NCBI RefSeq assembly: GCF_007858475.1
Contig: NZ_VIGX01000017.1
Location: 1-64,000 of the forward strand
Source: Tsukamurella conjunctivitidis
GTDB taxonomy: Bacteria > Actinomycetota > Actinomycetes > Mycobacteriales > Mycobacteriaceae
DNA length: 64,000 bases
Direction of reading: 5' to 3'
Below are positions 18,071-27,030 of this stretch, piece after piece. Every line of letters starts with the position of its first letter. Within the stretch, counting starts at the first letter, position 1. The notes under the pieces are model-generated. The model was not told the origin of the DNA, did no database searches, and saw only the letters and a program-made list of their open reading frames with translations. Both the position numbers and the translations under genes were made by a program.

Positions 18071-19136
18071 CCTCCTGGGCGTCGCCCTGACCGTGCTGCT
18101 GCTGGCCGCCAACGCCTTCTTCGTCGCCGCCGAGTTCGCGCTGATCGCGGCCCGCCGCGACCGGCTCGAAGCCCTCGTGGAGCAGGGCCGGTCGAGCGCG
18201 AAGGCCGTCATCAAGGCCTCGGAGAACCTCTCGCTCATGCTGGCGGGCTGCCAGCTGGGCATCACGATCTGCTCGATCCTGCTCGGTAAGGTCGGCGAGC
18301 CGGCCATCGCGCACCTGCTGGAGAAGCCGCTCGCCTGGGCGCACGTCCCCGAGGCGCTGCTGCACCCGATCTCGTTCACGGTCTCCCTCGGCCTGGTCGT
18401 GGTGCTGCACATCCTGCTCGGCGAGATGGTGCCGAAGAACATCGCGCTCGCCGGCCCCGAGGCCGCCGCCATGCTGCTGGTGCCGCCGCACGTCGCCTTC
18501 GTCCGCCTGATGCGGCCGCTCATCGCGGTCTACAACTGGCTGGCGATGCTGGTGCTGCGCGCGGGCGGCGTGGAGCCGCGCGACGAGTTGGACAGCACGG
18601 TCTCCGCCGGTGAGCTGAGTGTGCTCATCGCCGAATCCCACGACGAGGGCCTGATCGACGCGGAGGAGCGGGTGCGGCTGACCCGCGCGCTGCAGACCTC
18701 GCGCCGCACGGTCGCCGACGTCGCGATCCCGCTCACCGAGATCCGCGGGCTGCAGGCTGTGCAGGGCACGAACGGCGTCTGGGGGCCGACGCTCGGCGAC
18801 ATCGAGTCCGCCGTGGCCGAGACGGGCTACTCCCGCTACCCGGTACGCAGCAGCGACGGCGCCTTCACCGGCTACCTGCACGTCAAGGACGTGCTGCCCG
18901 ACATCATGGACAGCTCCGTGGGCCCGGAGTCCGTGATCGGGGCGAGCCGGATCCGCCCGCTCCCCGTCGTCGACGGGAGCCTGTCCCTGGATCAGGCGGC
19001 CGGCGACCTGCGCCGCCTCGGCGGGCACCTCGCCGCCGTCGCCGACGACCACGGCCGCACCATCGGCATCGTGGCGCTGGAGGACGTCGTCGAGGAGTTC
19101 GTGGGCACCGTGCGCGACGGGACGCATCGGGTGTGA
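18063..19136 (+). CDS. Second CNNM-type membrane protein with CBS region, Rv1841c-like
   Basis: This 357-residue paralogue of the preceding gene has the CNNM domain at about 1-190 (FFVAAEFALIAARRDRLEALVE, LAGCQLGITICSILLG, ILLGEMVPKNIAL). A CBS pair follows (YSRYPVRSSDGAFTGYLHVK, AAVADDHGRTIGIVALEDVVEEFVGTV). It ends where a CorC domain would begin, so it is the shorter partner. The eight-base overlap with the first copy and four-base GTGA overlap with the next gene show a tight operon. The pair may act as a heterodimer in divalent-cation transport; that is inference. Confidence 0.88.
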   Translation: MNDLLGVALTVLLLAANAFFVAAEFALIAARRDRLEALVEQGRSSAKAVIKASENLSLMLAGCQLGITICSILLGKVGEPAIAHLLEKPLAWAHVPEALLHPISFTVSLGLVVVLHILLGEMVPKNIALAGPEAAAMLLVPPHVAFVRLMRPLIAVYNWLAMLVLRAGGVEPRDELDSTVSAGELSVLIAESHDEGLIDAEERVRLTRALQTSRRTVADVAIPLTEIRGLQAVQGTNGVWGPTLGDIESAVAETGYSRYPVRSSDGAFTGYLHVKDVLPDIMDSSVGPESVIGASRIRPLPVVDGSLSLDQAAGDLRRLGGHLAAVADDHGRTIGIVALEDVVEEFVGTVRDGTHRV

Positions 19137-20029
19137 CGGAGGTCCTCTCGGACACCGAGTGGGAGGCCCGCGCGGCGGCCCACCGGGACCGCCTGACCCC
19201 GTTCGTCGCCGAACACCGCCGCCGCGCCGCGCGCGGCGAGAAGCACCCGGTCTGGGACTTCCTGTTCACGTACTACGGGCATCGCCCCGCGCACCTGCTG
19301 CGCTGGCACCCGGGCCTGGGCACCGAGCTCGACGGTCCGCGGGCGGCGGAGGCGTTCGACGGCGCGCGCGGCTACGCCGTCGCCGGCACCCGGGTGCGCA
19401 CGGACCCCCGAGTGCTCGCCCGGCGCGTCGGTACCGCCGCGTACGTCGCACGCCTCCTCGAGGCCACCGCCACCCGGGCGCCCGTCTTCGGCTGCTTCGG
19501 GCTGCACGAATGGGCCATGGTCTACCGCGAGGCCGACCAGGCGCGGCACCCGGTGCCGCTGCGCCTGGGGCCCGCGGGCACCGACGAGGTGGTCCGCGCG
19601 GGAAGCCTGCGCTGCACCCATTACGACGCCTTCCGGTTCTTCACGCCCGATGCCGCGCCGCGGAACGCGACGCCGCTGACCCGGGAGGGGCAGGTCGACT
19701 CCGAGCAGCCCGGCTGCCTGCACGCCGGGATGGATCTCTACAAGTGGTCCTTCAAGCTGACGCCGGGCGCGCCGTCGGGCCTGGTCGCGGACGCATTCGA
19801 CCTGGCCCGCGACGCCCGCGAACTGGACATGCGGGCCAGCCCGTACGACCTCGCGGAGTACGGCTTCGAGCCCATCGCCATCGAGACGCCCGAGGGCCGG
19901 CGCGAGTACGTCCGGCAGCAGGTCGCCCTCGCCGAGCGGGCCGCGCCGATCCGGGCGCGGCTCCTCGACGTGGTCCGCGCCTGGCCCGGCGAGCGGCCCG
20001 CCTCCGATATGTCCGCATCCCCCGCCTAG
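19133..20029 (+). CDS. Conserved actinobacterial protein, usually annotated 3-methyladenine DNA glycosylase
   Basis: This 298-residue soluble protein is recognised from HPVWDFLFTYYGHRPAHLLRWHPG near residue 43, FGLHEWAMVYR, RCTHYDAFRFF and GCLHAGMDLYKWSFKL. Databases commonly label this family 3-methyladenine DNA glycosylase, but I see no helix-hairpin-helix or other glycosylase signature, so the activity is doubtful. The conserved His, Asp and Cys residues suggest an enzyme. It starts at a GTG overlapping the stop of the CNNM gene by four bases and is followed by the cobalamin riboswitch of the next operon. Confidence 0.82.
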   Translation: MTEVLSDTEWEARAAAHRDRLTPFVAEHRRRAARGEKHPVWDFLFTYYGHRPAHLLRWHPGLGTELDGPRAAEAFDGARGYAVAGTRVRTDPRVLARRVGTAAYVARLLEATATRAPVFGCFGLHEWAMVYREADQARHPVPLRLGPAGTDEVVRAGSLRCTHYDAFRFFTPDAAPRNATPLTREGQVDSEQPGCLHAGMDLYKWSFKLTPGAPSGLVADAFDLARDARELDMRASPYDLAEYGFEPIAIETPEGRREYVRQQVALAERAAPIRARLLDVVRAWPGERPASDMSASPA

Positions 20030-20040
20030 ACTGCCTCCAG

Positions 20041-20192
20041 CGACGGTCCGTGGGCGCGAGCCCACGGCGCAAGAGGGAACCCGGTGCCAATCCGGGGCTG
20101 CCCCGCAACGGTGTTCACGTGAGCGCGTGAAAGCCCGATACCTGCCGCCGCGACCGCCCGGAGCCGGGCGGTGCTCACCGACCCGAGGGGAG
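20041..20192 (+). ncRNA. Cobalamin (B12) riboswitch
   Basis: The aptamer core is clear: AAGAGGGAA, CCGGTGCCAATCCGGGGCTG and CCCCGCAACGGTG run on through GTGAAAGCCCGATACCTGCC, the B12-box equivalent, ending near 20146. A hairpin (20154-20160 with 20165-20171) follows, then the AGGGGAG ribosome-binding site of btuC at about 20186. B12 binding would lower expression of the importer. The outer boundaries are approximate. Confidence 0.93.
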
Positions 20193-20199
20193 TCGCGGA

Positions 20200-21240
20200 G
20201 TGCGAGTCGTCTCGTCGCGCCGTGTGGCCGTACTGCTGATCTGCCTGCTCGTCGCTCTGATCGCCGCGATGTGGCTCGGCGTACTACTGGGTACCGTGCG
20301 CATCCCGTGGCGGGATTCGACCGGCTACGTCTGGGCGTTCCTCACCGGCGGCGTCGTCGACGCCGAGCACGCCACGCACTATCGGATCGTCGCCGACTCG
20401 CGGATCCCCCGGGTCCTCAGCGCGGCGATCGTGGGCGCGGGGCTGAGCGCGATCGGCGTCGCGGTGCAGGCGATGGTGCGCAACGCGCTCGCGGACCCGT
20501 ACGTGCTCGGCATCTCCTCGGGCGCCTCCGTCGGCGCGACGACGGTGGCCCTGTTCGGGGTGTTCGGCACGCTCGGTCTCTACGCGCTGCCGACCGCCGC
20601 CTTCCTGGGCGCCCTCGGCGCGACCGCGCTGGTCTACGCGATCGCCTACCGCGGCGGCGGCCTCACACCGCTCCGCCTCGTCCTCACCGGTACCGCCCTC
20701 GCCTACGGCTTCTCCGCGGTGACCACCGTGCTCGTCTTCCTCGCTCCGCGCGGCGACGCCGCCCGCACCGTCATGTTCTGGCTGTTCGGCAGCCTGTCCC
20801 CCTCGACCTGGCGCACCACGGGGCTGCTCGCGGTGACGGTGGCGATCGGGCTGGTGGCACTGCGGTACGGCGCGCGCAAGCTCAACGCGCTCGCCCTCGG
20901 CGACGAGGTCGCGATCTCCGTCGGGCTCTCGGCGTCCGGGTACCGCTCGGCGCTGTTCGTGCTCACCGCGGCGATGACCGGGATCATCGTCTCGGTCTGC
21001 GGTGCGATCGGCTTCGTGGGACTCGTCGTGCCGCACGTCGCGCGGCTCCTCGTGGGCGCCGACCACCGCCGCGTCCTCGTGATCGCGCCCGCGCTCGGCG
21101 CCGTCTTCCTGGTGCTCGCCGACATCGCCGCCCGCACCGTCGCACCCCCGCAGGAGTTGCCGCTCGGCGCGATCACCGCGGCCGTGGGAGTGCCGCTGTT
21201 CATCGCGCTCATGCGCCGGCGCACCGTCGGGAGCGCATAG
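20200..21240 (+). CDS. btuC: Cobalamin ABC transporter permease (FecCD/BtuC family)
   Basis: This 346-residue permease has about ten helices and the FecCD signature: RIPRVLSAAIVGAGLSAIGVAVQAMVRNALADPYVLGISSGA near residues 67-108, and GFVGLVVPHVARLLVGADHR near 270. The GTG start at 20200 has AGGGGAG upstream. Family members import siderophores or cobalamin; the riboswitch directly ahead makes corrinoid uptake the best call. Its stop abuts the next start, so the three genes are one operon. Confidence 0.9.
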   Translation: MRVVSSRRVAVLLICLLVALIAAMWLGVLLGTVRIPWRDSTGYVWAFLTGGVVDAEHATHYRIVADSRIPRVLSAAIVGAGLSAIGVAVQAMVRNALADPYVLGISSGASVGATTVALFGVFGTLGLYALPTAAFLGALGATALVYAIAYRGGGLTPLRLVLTGTALAYGFSAVTTVLVFLAPRGDAARTVMFWLFGSLSPSTWRTTGLLAVTVAIGLVALRYGARKLNALALGDEVAISVGLSASGYRSALFVLTAAMTGIIVSVCGAIGFVGLVVPHVARLLVGADHRRVLVIAPALGAVFLVLADIAARTVAPPQELPLGAITAAVGVPLFIALMRRRTVGSA

Positions 21241-22005
21241 ATGCGAGTGGAGTACAGCGGTGTCGGCGTCGAACTGGGCGGCACGCGGATCGTGGACGAC
21301 ATCAGTCTCACCGCCGCCACGGGCGAGTTCATCGGCGTCGTCGGCCCCAACGGCAGCGGCAAGTCCACGCTGCTGCGCTGCGTCTACCGCGTGCTGACGC
21401 CCGCGGCCGGCACGGTCACCGTCGGCGGGCGGGACGTGACCACGGTGAGCCTGCGTGAGAACGCGCGCCAGGTGGCCGCCGTCATGCAGCACGCGCCCTT
21501 CGACATCGGCTTCACCGCGCGCGAGATCGTCGAGACCGGTCGCCTGCCGCACCGGCGCCGCGACGTCCCGCTCGCCGCGCACCGCCGGGCGGTCGACGGT
21601 GCGCTCGCCGCCGCCGGCGCGGCGGATCTCGCGCGCCGCGACTTCGGCACGCTCAGCGGCGGCGAGGCACAGCGGGTGCTGATCGCGCGGGCCTTCGCGC
21701 AGGAGCCGCGGGTCCTGGTGCTCGACGAGCCCACCAACCATCTCGACGTCCGGCACCAGTTCGCGGTGCTCAGCGCCGCCCGCGCGCTGGGCGTCACCGT
21801 GATCGCGGTGCTGCACGACCTCAACCTCGCGGCGCAGTACTGCGACCGCCTGTACGTGCTGTCCGAGGGCGCGCTGGCCTGTTCCGGCACCCCCGCAGAG
21901 ATCCTCATCCCCGCCGTGCTGCGGCGGTACTTCGACATCGGGGCGCACGTCGTGCCCCATCCCCGCCTGGGAGTGCCCCAGGTCATCTTCGACGAAGGAC
22001 GGTAG
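21241..22005 (+). CDS. btuD: Cobalamin ABC transporter ATP-binding protein
   Basis: This 254-residue ATPase is of the FepC/BtuD type. Walker A (GPNGSGKS) is at about residues 35-42, the Q-loop at VMQHAPFDIGF, the signature LSGGEAQRV and Walker B VLVLDEPTNHLD lie in the middle, and the H-loop is VLHDLNLAAQYCDRLYVL. It starts immediately after btuC with no gap and is followed directly by the binding-protein gene. It energises corrinoid import at the inner face of the membrane. Confidence 0.92.
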   Translation: MRVEYSGVGVELGGTRIVDDISLTAATGEFIGVVGPNGSGKSTLLRCVYRVLTPAAGTVTVGGRDVTTVSLRENARQVAAVMQHAPFDIGFTAREIVETGRLPHRRRDVPLAAHRRAVDGALAAAGAADLARRDFGTLSGGEAQRVLIARAFAQEPRVLVLDEPTNHLDVRHQFAVLSAARALGVTVIAVLHDLNLAAQYCDRLYVLSEGALACSGTPAEILIPAVLRRYFDIGAHVVPHPRLGVPQVIFDEGR

Positions 22006-23013
22006 ATGAGAACACCCAGGATCGTGCCGGCGGTCGCCGCGGCGTCCGTGCTGCTCGCGGGCTGCGGCGCGCGGGTCGACGAGGCAGCACCGTCGCCCGC
22101 GTCGGGCGAGCCCGCCACCGTCACCAACTGCGGGGCGCCGCTGACGGTGCGCAGCACGCCGAACCGGGTGGTGGTCAACGACACCGGGACCGCGGAGATC
22201 CTGTTCGCGCTGGGCCTGACCGACCGGATCGCGGGCTACACCACCTACGACGGCAAGCACGTGGACTACAACACGTCGCCGTGGAAGGCGGACTTCGACC
22301 GCGCTCCGAATCTCGGCACGGCCTTCACCCGCGAGACGATCCAGGCGGCCCGGCCGGATTTCGTCTTCGCGGGCTGGAACTACGGCTTCAGGGAGACCAC
22401 CGGGGTGACGCCGGACTGGATCCGGGAGATCGGCGCCGTGCCCTATCAGCTCACCGAGGCGTGTCGGCAGGCCGGCAGCACGCGCCGCGGAGTCATGCCG
22501 CCGCTCGACGCCCTGTTCACCGACCTGGCCAACCTCGGGACCCTGTTCGGAGTACCGGAGCGCGCGGAGAAGCTGGTCGCCGAGTACCGCGCCCGGATCG
22601 ACGAGGTGCGGGCCGCCGCACCGTCGGGGAGGAAGGCGCGGGTGTTCCTGTTCGACAGCGCCTCCCCCGATCCGTTCACCTCGGGCCGCACCGGCACCCC
22701 GCAGGCGATCATCGAGAACGCGGGCGGCGAGAACGTCTTCGCCGACCTCGACGACTCGTGGACGACGGCCTCCTGGGAGGCCGCGGCGCAGCGGGACCCG
22801 CAGGTCATCGCCATCGTCGACTACGGCGTCGGCCCGGAGAACACGCCGGACGCGAAGATCGCGCAGCTGAAGTCCCAGCCGCTGATGGCGAACACGACCG
22901 CCGTCCGCGAGGGCAACGTCGTGGTGATCCCCTACGCGGGCTGGGTGGAGGGCCCGCGCACCCCGGGCAGCGTCGAGACGCTGGGGAAGTACCTGCGCTC
23001 GAAGGGTTTCTGA
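22006..23013 (+). CDS. btuF: Cobalamin ABC transporter substrate-binding lipoprotein
   Basis: This 335-residue class III binding lipoprotein has a signal peptide ending in lipobox LAGC (Cys about residue 20), then a TroA/BtuF fold with RVVVNDTGTAEILFALGLTDRIAGYTTY and VVVIPYAGWVEGPRTPGSVETL. The two lobes are joined by a long helix around residues 170-205. Riboswitch control points to corrinoids, although the same fold binds ferric siderophores. It is the third gene of an uninterrupted operon and is closed by a bidirectional terminator. Confidence 0.88.
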   Translation: MRTPRIVPAVAAASVLLAGCGARVDEAAPSPASGEPATVTNCGAPLTVRSTPNRVVVNDTGTAEILFALGLTDRIAGYTTYDGKHVDYNTSPWKADFDRAPNLGTAFTRETIQAARPDFVFAGWNYGFRETTGVTPDWIREIGAVPYQLTEACRQAGSTRRGVMPPLDALFTDLANLGTLFGVPERAEKLVAEYRARIDEVRAAAPSGRKARVFLFDSASPDPFTSGRTGTPQAIIENAGGENVFADLDDSWTTASWEAAAQRDPQVIAIVDYGVGPENTPDAKIAQLKSQPLMANTTAVREGNVVVIPYAGWVEGPRTPGSVETLGKYLRSKGF

Positions 23014-23019
23014 CAGCGA

Positions 23020-23051
23020 AGAGCCGGACCTCCCCCCGAAGGTCCGGCTCT
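23020..23051. terminator. Bidirectional terminator after btuF
   Basis: A 12-bp perfect stem (23020-23031 with 23040-23051) lies seven bases after the btuF stop and 26 bases from the stop of the convergent lipoprotein gene. Confidence 0.85.
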
Positions 23052-23076
23052 CCTGCAGTACTCGCCCGGTGTACTT

Positions 23077-23898
23077 CTACGTGGCGGGCTTGGTGATCTT
23101 CACGTCCTTACCGAACTCGGTGAGGTTCAGCGTGATCGGCAGTTCCTTCAGCTTGACCTCCATCCGCGTGACGTTCGGCTTCGGCTGCGGGTTCGCCGAC
23201 GGGTCGAAGACGATCCACAGGGTGATGGGCAGCGTGGCGCCGGCGTTGCCGCGGGTCGCGATGTCGGTGATCTGCGGCAGCAGCGGATCCAGGACCTGCG
23301 TGGCAACGGTGCCCGTGACCTTGACGGTCTTGAGACCGTTGGCGGTGTCCTTACCGTCGACCTTGGGGTTCTGCACCGAGTCGAGGATCTTCGCGAGCCC
23401 CTTCTCCAGGTCCAGGATGATCGCCGGGTCGTAGACGCCCTTCTCGCCCGTCTTGCCCATCGGCTGGTACTTGGCGCCACCGAGGTTGGCGTACATGACA
23501 CCGTCGATCACGACGAACTTCGTCTGCACGTAGTTGTCCTGGACCCGGACGTTGGCGTCGCCCTGGGCGGCCACGCGCTTGGTGTCCTTGAAGGAGATGA
23601 TGTCGCCGACGACGCTGGTGACGGGAAGTCCCTGGATCCCCTTGTCGACGTCGAGGGTCAGGTGCTCGGAATAGGTCTCCCGGGTAGCCAGCGCCGCATC
23701 CTGCACGATCTGGACCGTCGGCAGGCCACTCGCATCGACCGAGGGTGCCGCCGTCGGTGAGCCCGAGGCTCCGCTCGCCGCCGTGGCGGTGGTCGCCGTC
23801 GCGCCGCCGTCGTCGGACTTCTTGTCAGCGCAGCCGGTGAGCACCAGCGCGCCGGCGGCGAGCAGCGCTACAGCCGCCCGCGATGCCTTGAGGTTCAT
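23077..23898 (-). CDS. LppX/LprA/LprG-family lipoprotein
   Basis: This 273-residue lipoprotein has a signal peptide with lipobox LTGC (Cys about residue 23), a Thr/Ala/Ser-rich linker to about residue 60, and the LppX_LprAFG half-barrel: TYSEHLTLDVDKGIQGLPVTSVVGDI, VVIDGVMYANLGGAKYQP and LPITLWIVFDPS. Family members bind and move lipids such as phthiocerol esters, lipomannan or triacylglycerol across the mycomembrane space. The ATG at 23898 has a GGGGGGAA ribosome-binding region. It is divergent from the desaturase-polyketide operon, so a role in handling that product is possible but unproven. Confidence 0.9.
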   Translation of the reverse strand: MNLKASRAAVALLAAGALVLTGCADKKSDDGGATATTATAASGASGSPTAAPSVDASGLPTVQIVQDAALATRETYSEHLTLDVDKGIQGLPVTSVVGDIISFKDTKRVAAQGDANVRVQDNYVQTKFVVIDGVMYANLGGAKYQPMGKTGEKGVYDPAIILDLEKGLAKILDSVQNPKVDGKDTANGLKTVKVTGTVATQVLDPLLPQITDIATRGNAGATLPITLWIVFDPSANPQPKPNVTRMEVKLKELPITLNLTEFGKDVKITKPAT

Positions 23899-23969
23899 GG
23901 GTTCCCCCCTGGAATCTGTCCGGGCGGAACCGCCCGGGGCCGAATGAAAGGACGGAAGCCCCGCCCTCA

Positions 23970-24016
23970 CGGAAGAAGTATGCATGAATTCCGGAGTCGA
24001 TCGAAGCATTCTTCCG
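23970..24016. repeat. Imperfect inverted repeat in the divergent promoter region
   Basis: CGGAAGAAGTATGC (23970-23983) and GCATTCTTCCG (24006-24016) are inverted copies differing by a two-base insertion, spaced 22 bases apart in the 241-base gap between the lipoprotein and desaturase genes. It could be an operator shared by the two divergent units. The remaining gap shows no gene; function is a guess. Confidence 0.35.
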
Positions 24017-24139
24017 CCCCGTTTCCCGACAAACCGGACACTGGAAGGTAGCGGCAAGCGCACCTTCAGCGATCCATTAGCGTGACCGGAGACGGTCTAC
24101 ACAACCGCCGAATCCGGCAGTGCTCAGGAGGAACGAGAA

Positions 24140-25786
24140 GTGTCGATCAACCCCACCCCGCCACCGGCGCCCGCCGAGCGCGGCACGGCCGATCCCGGCC
24201 CCCGTGATCTCGAGCGCGGTACCGACCCGGGACGCGGCGGAGGCGCAGGTCGCGACGGTGCTTCCGGCTCCGACCAGCGCGACCCCGGACGGCGCCCCGC
24301 AGGCCCTCGCGGCCGCGATTTCGATACCGAGGGCGGCGACCCCGGGCCCCGCGATCTCGGCCGGGAACCCGGCCCCGGCGGCGGACCGCAGTTGTCCAAC
24401 GTATGGGTTTACAAAGGCCGCGCCTACGATCTCTCGGAATGGATCAACAAGCATCCCGGCGGGGAATTCTTCATCGGGCGGTCCAAGAATCGTGACATCA
24501 CGTCGATCATCGGGTCGTACCACGCGAATCCCGAGAAGATCGAGAAGATGCTGGAACGGTTCGCACTCGATCGCGACGCCCGCGTCGAGGACGTGCACCC
24601 GAAGAACAATGCACCGGCCTTCCTCTTCAAAGACGGATTCGACAGTTGGCGCGACACCCCGCGCTACCGTTTCGACGATCCGAAGGACCTTCTGCACGCC
24701 GTCAAGGCGCGCCTGCGCGAGCCCGCGATGAAGGCGCGCGTGCAGCGGATGGACCGCTGGTTCAACATCACCGCGGCCGCGCTCGCCGTGGCCTACGTCG
24801 TGGTGATCGCGACCCGGCTCGGCGTCCCGTCGTGGATGCCGATCTGGCTGTTCGTGCTGCTGATGGTCGCGCTGCGGAGTTCGCTCGCGGGCTTCGGGCA
24901 CTACGCGATCCACCGCGCCCAGAAGGGCGCCACGAAGGTGCTCGTCAACGCCTTCGACATCAACTACGTCGCGCTGTCCTTCGTGACCGCGGACGGGCAC
25001 GCACTGCTGCACCACCCGCACACGCAGAGCGAGGTGGACATCAAGAAGAACGTCTTCACCATGATGATGGACATCCCGCGCTGGTACCGCGTCCCCATCC
25101 ACACCCTGCACAAGTTCGGACACACCGCCACGGGCATGACGATGCGCCTGTTCGAGATCGTCAAGCTCACGCGGCAGGTCGGCGTGGCCGACATGTACGG
25201 CTCGCTGCGCGGCGCCCTCCCCCACTTCATCGGCGCGTTCGCCATGCGCGCTCTGCTCATCGGTGAGTTCTTCCTGTTCCTGTTCCTCGGGGACGTGTGG
25301 GCGTGGGTCGCGCAGTTCGTCGCCGTGCTCTGGGTGAGCACCTTCCTCGTGGTCGCGAGCCACGACTTCGAGACCGACGTCGATGACCTCCCCGAGGTGG
25401 AGACCGAGGACTGGGCGATCAACCAGCTCAACCAGGCCTACGACCTGAAGATCTCGGGCAACCGTTACGTGGACTGCTTCCTGTCGGCCGGCCTGTCCAG
25501 CCATCGCGTGCACCACGTGCTGCCGTATCAGCGCAGCGGCTACGCGAACATCGCCACGGAGGAGCTGATGGCGGAGGAGGCGGCGAAGTTCGGCGTCGAG
25601 TGGCTGCCGCGCCGCAGCTTCTTCTTCGACCGGCTCCCCGATCAGGTCAACACCTTCCTCGGCCAGAAGTCGCGGCCCGCCCAGGAACAGGGGCACGGCT
25701 TCTTCCGCGAGCACTTCTCGCCCCAGGCGCTCAAGACCTCGGGCTCGTACGTCGTCGCCGGTTTCACCGGCATCGGCACGGTGTAA
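24140..25786 (+). CDS. Cytochrome b5-fused fatty-acid desaturase
   Basis: This 548-residue membrane enzyme starts at a GTG with AGGAGGAA upstream. Residues 1-85 are a disordered Pro/Gly/Arg-rich tail with DPGPRDL repeated at 18-24 and 67-73. A cytochrome b5 domain follows at about 87-142, with heme ligands in HPGG (105-108) and His128. The desaturase core has HxxxH (254, 258), HALLHHPHT (287-294), HTLHKFGH (321-328) and HxxHH (455-459), with helices at about 211-246 and 362-405. Di-iron chemistry with self-supplied electrons is expected, as in front-end fusions; the acyl substrate is unknown. The polyketide synthase starts ten bases downstream. Confidence 0.9.
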   Translation: MSINPTPPPAPAERGTADPGPRDLERGTDPGRGGGAGRDGASGSDQRDPGRRPAGPRGRDFDTEGGDPGPRDLGREPGPGGGPQLSNVWVYKGRAYDLSEWINKHPGGEFFIGRSKNRDITSIIGSYHANPEKIEKMLERFALDRDARVEDVHPKNNAPAFLFKDGFDSWRDTPRYRFDDPKDLLHAVKARLREPAMKARVQRMDRWFNITAAALAVAYVVVIATRLGVPSWMPIWLFVLLMVALRSSLAGFGHYAIHRAQKGATKVLVNAFDINYVALSFVTADGHALLHHPHTQSEVDIKKNVFTMMMDIPRWYRVPIHTLHKFGHTATGMTMRLFEIVKLTRQVGVADMYGSLRGALPHFIGAFAMRALLIGEFFLFLFLGDVWAWVAQFVAVLWVSTFLVVASHDFETDVDDLPEVETEDWAINQLNQAYDLKISGNRYVDCFLSAGLSSHRVHHVLPYQRSGYANIATEELMAEEAAKFGVEWLPRRSFFFDRLPDQVNTFLGQKSRPAQEQGHGFFREHFSPQALKTSGSYVVAGFTGIGTV

Positions 25787-25796
25787 GGAGATCACC

Positions 25797-27023
25797 ATGA
25801 ACACCCCGGACCAGCAGACCGTTCTGCCGCAGCAGGATCTCCTGGAGACCACCGAGTCGGCCACCCACGGTGCCGGGATTCCGGCCGACAGCCCCCTCTG
25901 GTTGGGTGCGCCGCCCGCGCCGCCCACCTCGGTCGCGGTGATCGAATCGCTCGCGACGGGCTCCCCCGCGCGGACCTACGACCAGACGGAGTCCGCCGAC
26001 CGGGTGGCCGCCCGCTTCGACGATCCGCAGCAGGCCGAGCGGATCCGCCGCGTCTACGCGAAGACGAGGGTCGCCGAGCGGCACCTCGCGATCGACCCGC
26101 TCACGCCCGAGTTCGCGGAGTTCAGCGCCCGCCCCGACACCGTCCGCGAGCGGATGGACCTGTTCTACGAGCACGCCGCCCCGCTCGCGATCGAGACGGC
26201 CCGCCGCGCGCTGGGCGACCTCGACCCCGCGGACGTCGGCCAGCTGGTCTTCGTCACCAGCACCGGATTCCTCGCGCCCGGCGTCGACGTCGCGGTGATC
26301 CGCGCGCTCGGTCTCGCGCCGGGCACGAGCCGCGTCGTCATCAACTTCATGGGCTGCGCGGCCGCGATGAACGCACTGCGCGTCTCGACTGACTACGTGC
26401 GCGCCCACCCGGACCGCAAGTCGCTGATGATCTGCCTGGAGCTCAGTTCGGTGAACGCCGTCTTCTCCGGAGACCCCAACGACGTGGTCATCTCCAGCCT
26501 GTTCGCCGACGGCTGCGGCGCCGCGGTGATCGGCGCCAGCGAGGTCGGACATCCCCTGCCCGCGGGCCGGATCGTGGTGCGCGACACCTTCAGCCACCTG
26601 CTCGACGCCGCCGAGGACGGGATCGTGCTGGGCGTCAACGCGAACGGCATCACGTGCGAGCTCGCCGAGTCGCTGCCGCAGTACATCGTCAACGGCGTCG
26701 CCCCGGTGGTCGACGGGGTGTTGGCGCGCAACGGGATCGACCGGGACACGATCGCGCACTGGGCGATCCACCCCGGCGGCCCGAAGATCATCGAATCCGC
26801 GGCGACGGCGCTGGGCCTGCCCGACGAGGCGTCGCGCCTGAGCTGGGACGTGCTCGCCGAGCACGGGAACATGCTCAGCGTCTCGCTGCTCTTCGTCCTC
26901 GAGCGCCTGCTGGCGAACGTGGGCCGGGACGGCGGCGCACCGTCGACCGGCATGGCCTTCTCCTTCGCACCCGGCGTGACCGTGGAGGGCTTCCTGTTCG
27001 ACGTCGTGACGTCCGGCGAATGA
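25797..27023 (+). CDS. Type III polyketide synthase
   Basis: This 408-residue chalcone-synthase-like enzyme condenses a CoA-bound starter with malonyl units to give pyrones or resorcinols. The catalytic triad is Cys187 in NFMGCAAAMNA, His325 in HWAIHPGGPK and Asn358 in EHGNMLS. An N-terminal extension of about 40 residues precedes the thiolase core. FADGCGAAVIG and the C-terminal TGMAFSFAPGVTVEGFLF are family hallmarks. Mycobacterial relatives (Pks18, Pks10, Pks11) use long acyl-CoA starters, which fits the desaturase partner. Spacers of ten and seven bases place it in one operon with its neighbours. Confidence 0.93.
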   Translation: MNTPDQQTVLPQQDLLETTESATHGAGIPADSPLWLGAPPAPPTSVAVIESLATGSPARTYDQTESADRVAARFDDPQQAERIRRVYAKTRVAERHLAIDPLTPEFAEFSARPDTVRERMDLFYEHAAPLAIETARRALGDLDPADVGQLVFVTSTGFLAPGVDVAVIRALGLAPGTSRVVINFMGCAAAMNALRVSTDYVRAHPDRKSLMICLELSSVNAVFSGDPNDVVISSLFADGCGAAVIGASEVGHPLPAGRIVVRDTFSHLLDAAEDGIVLGVNANGITCELAESLPQYIVNGVAPVVDGVLARNGIDRDTIAHWAIHPGGPKIIESAATALGLPDEASRLSWDVLAEHGNMLSVSLLFVLERLLANVGRDGGAPSTGMAFSFAPGVTVEGFLFDVVTSGE

Positions 27024-27030
27024 GCGCGCC

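Noticed and set aside
16727-19136. Hemolysins
   Set aside because: The label is historical; the CNNM and CBS domains indicate membrane ion handling, not toxins.
20200-23013. Ferric-siderophore importer
   Set aside because: The fold is compatible, but the cobalamin riboswitch directly upstream makes corrinoid uptake the better call.
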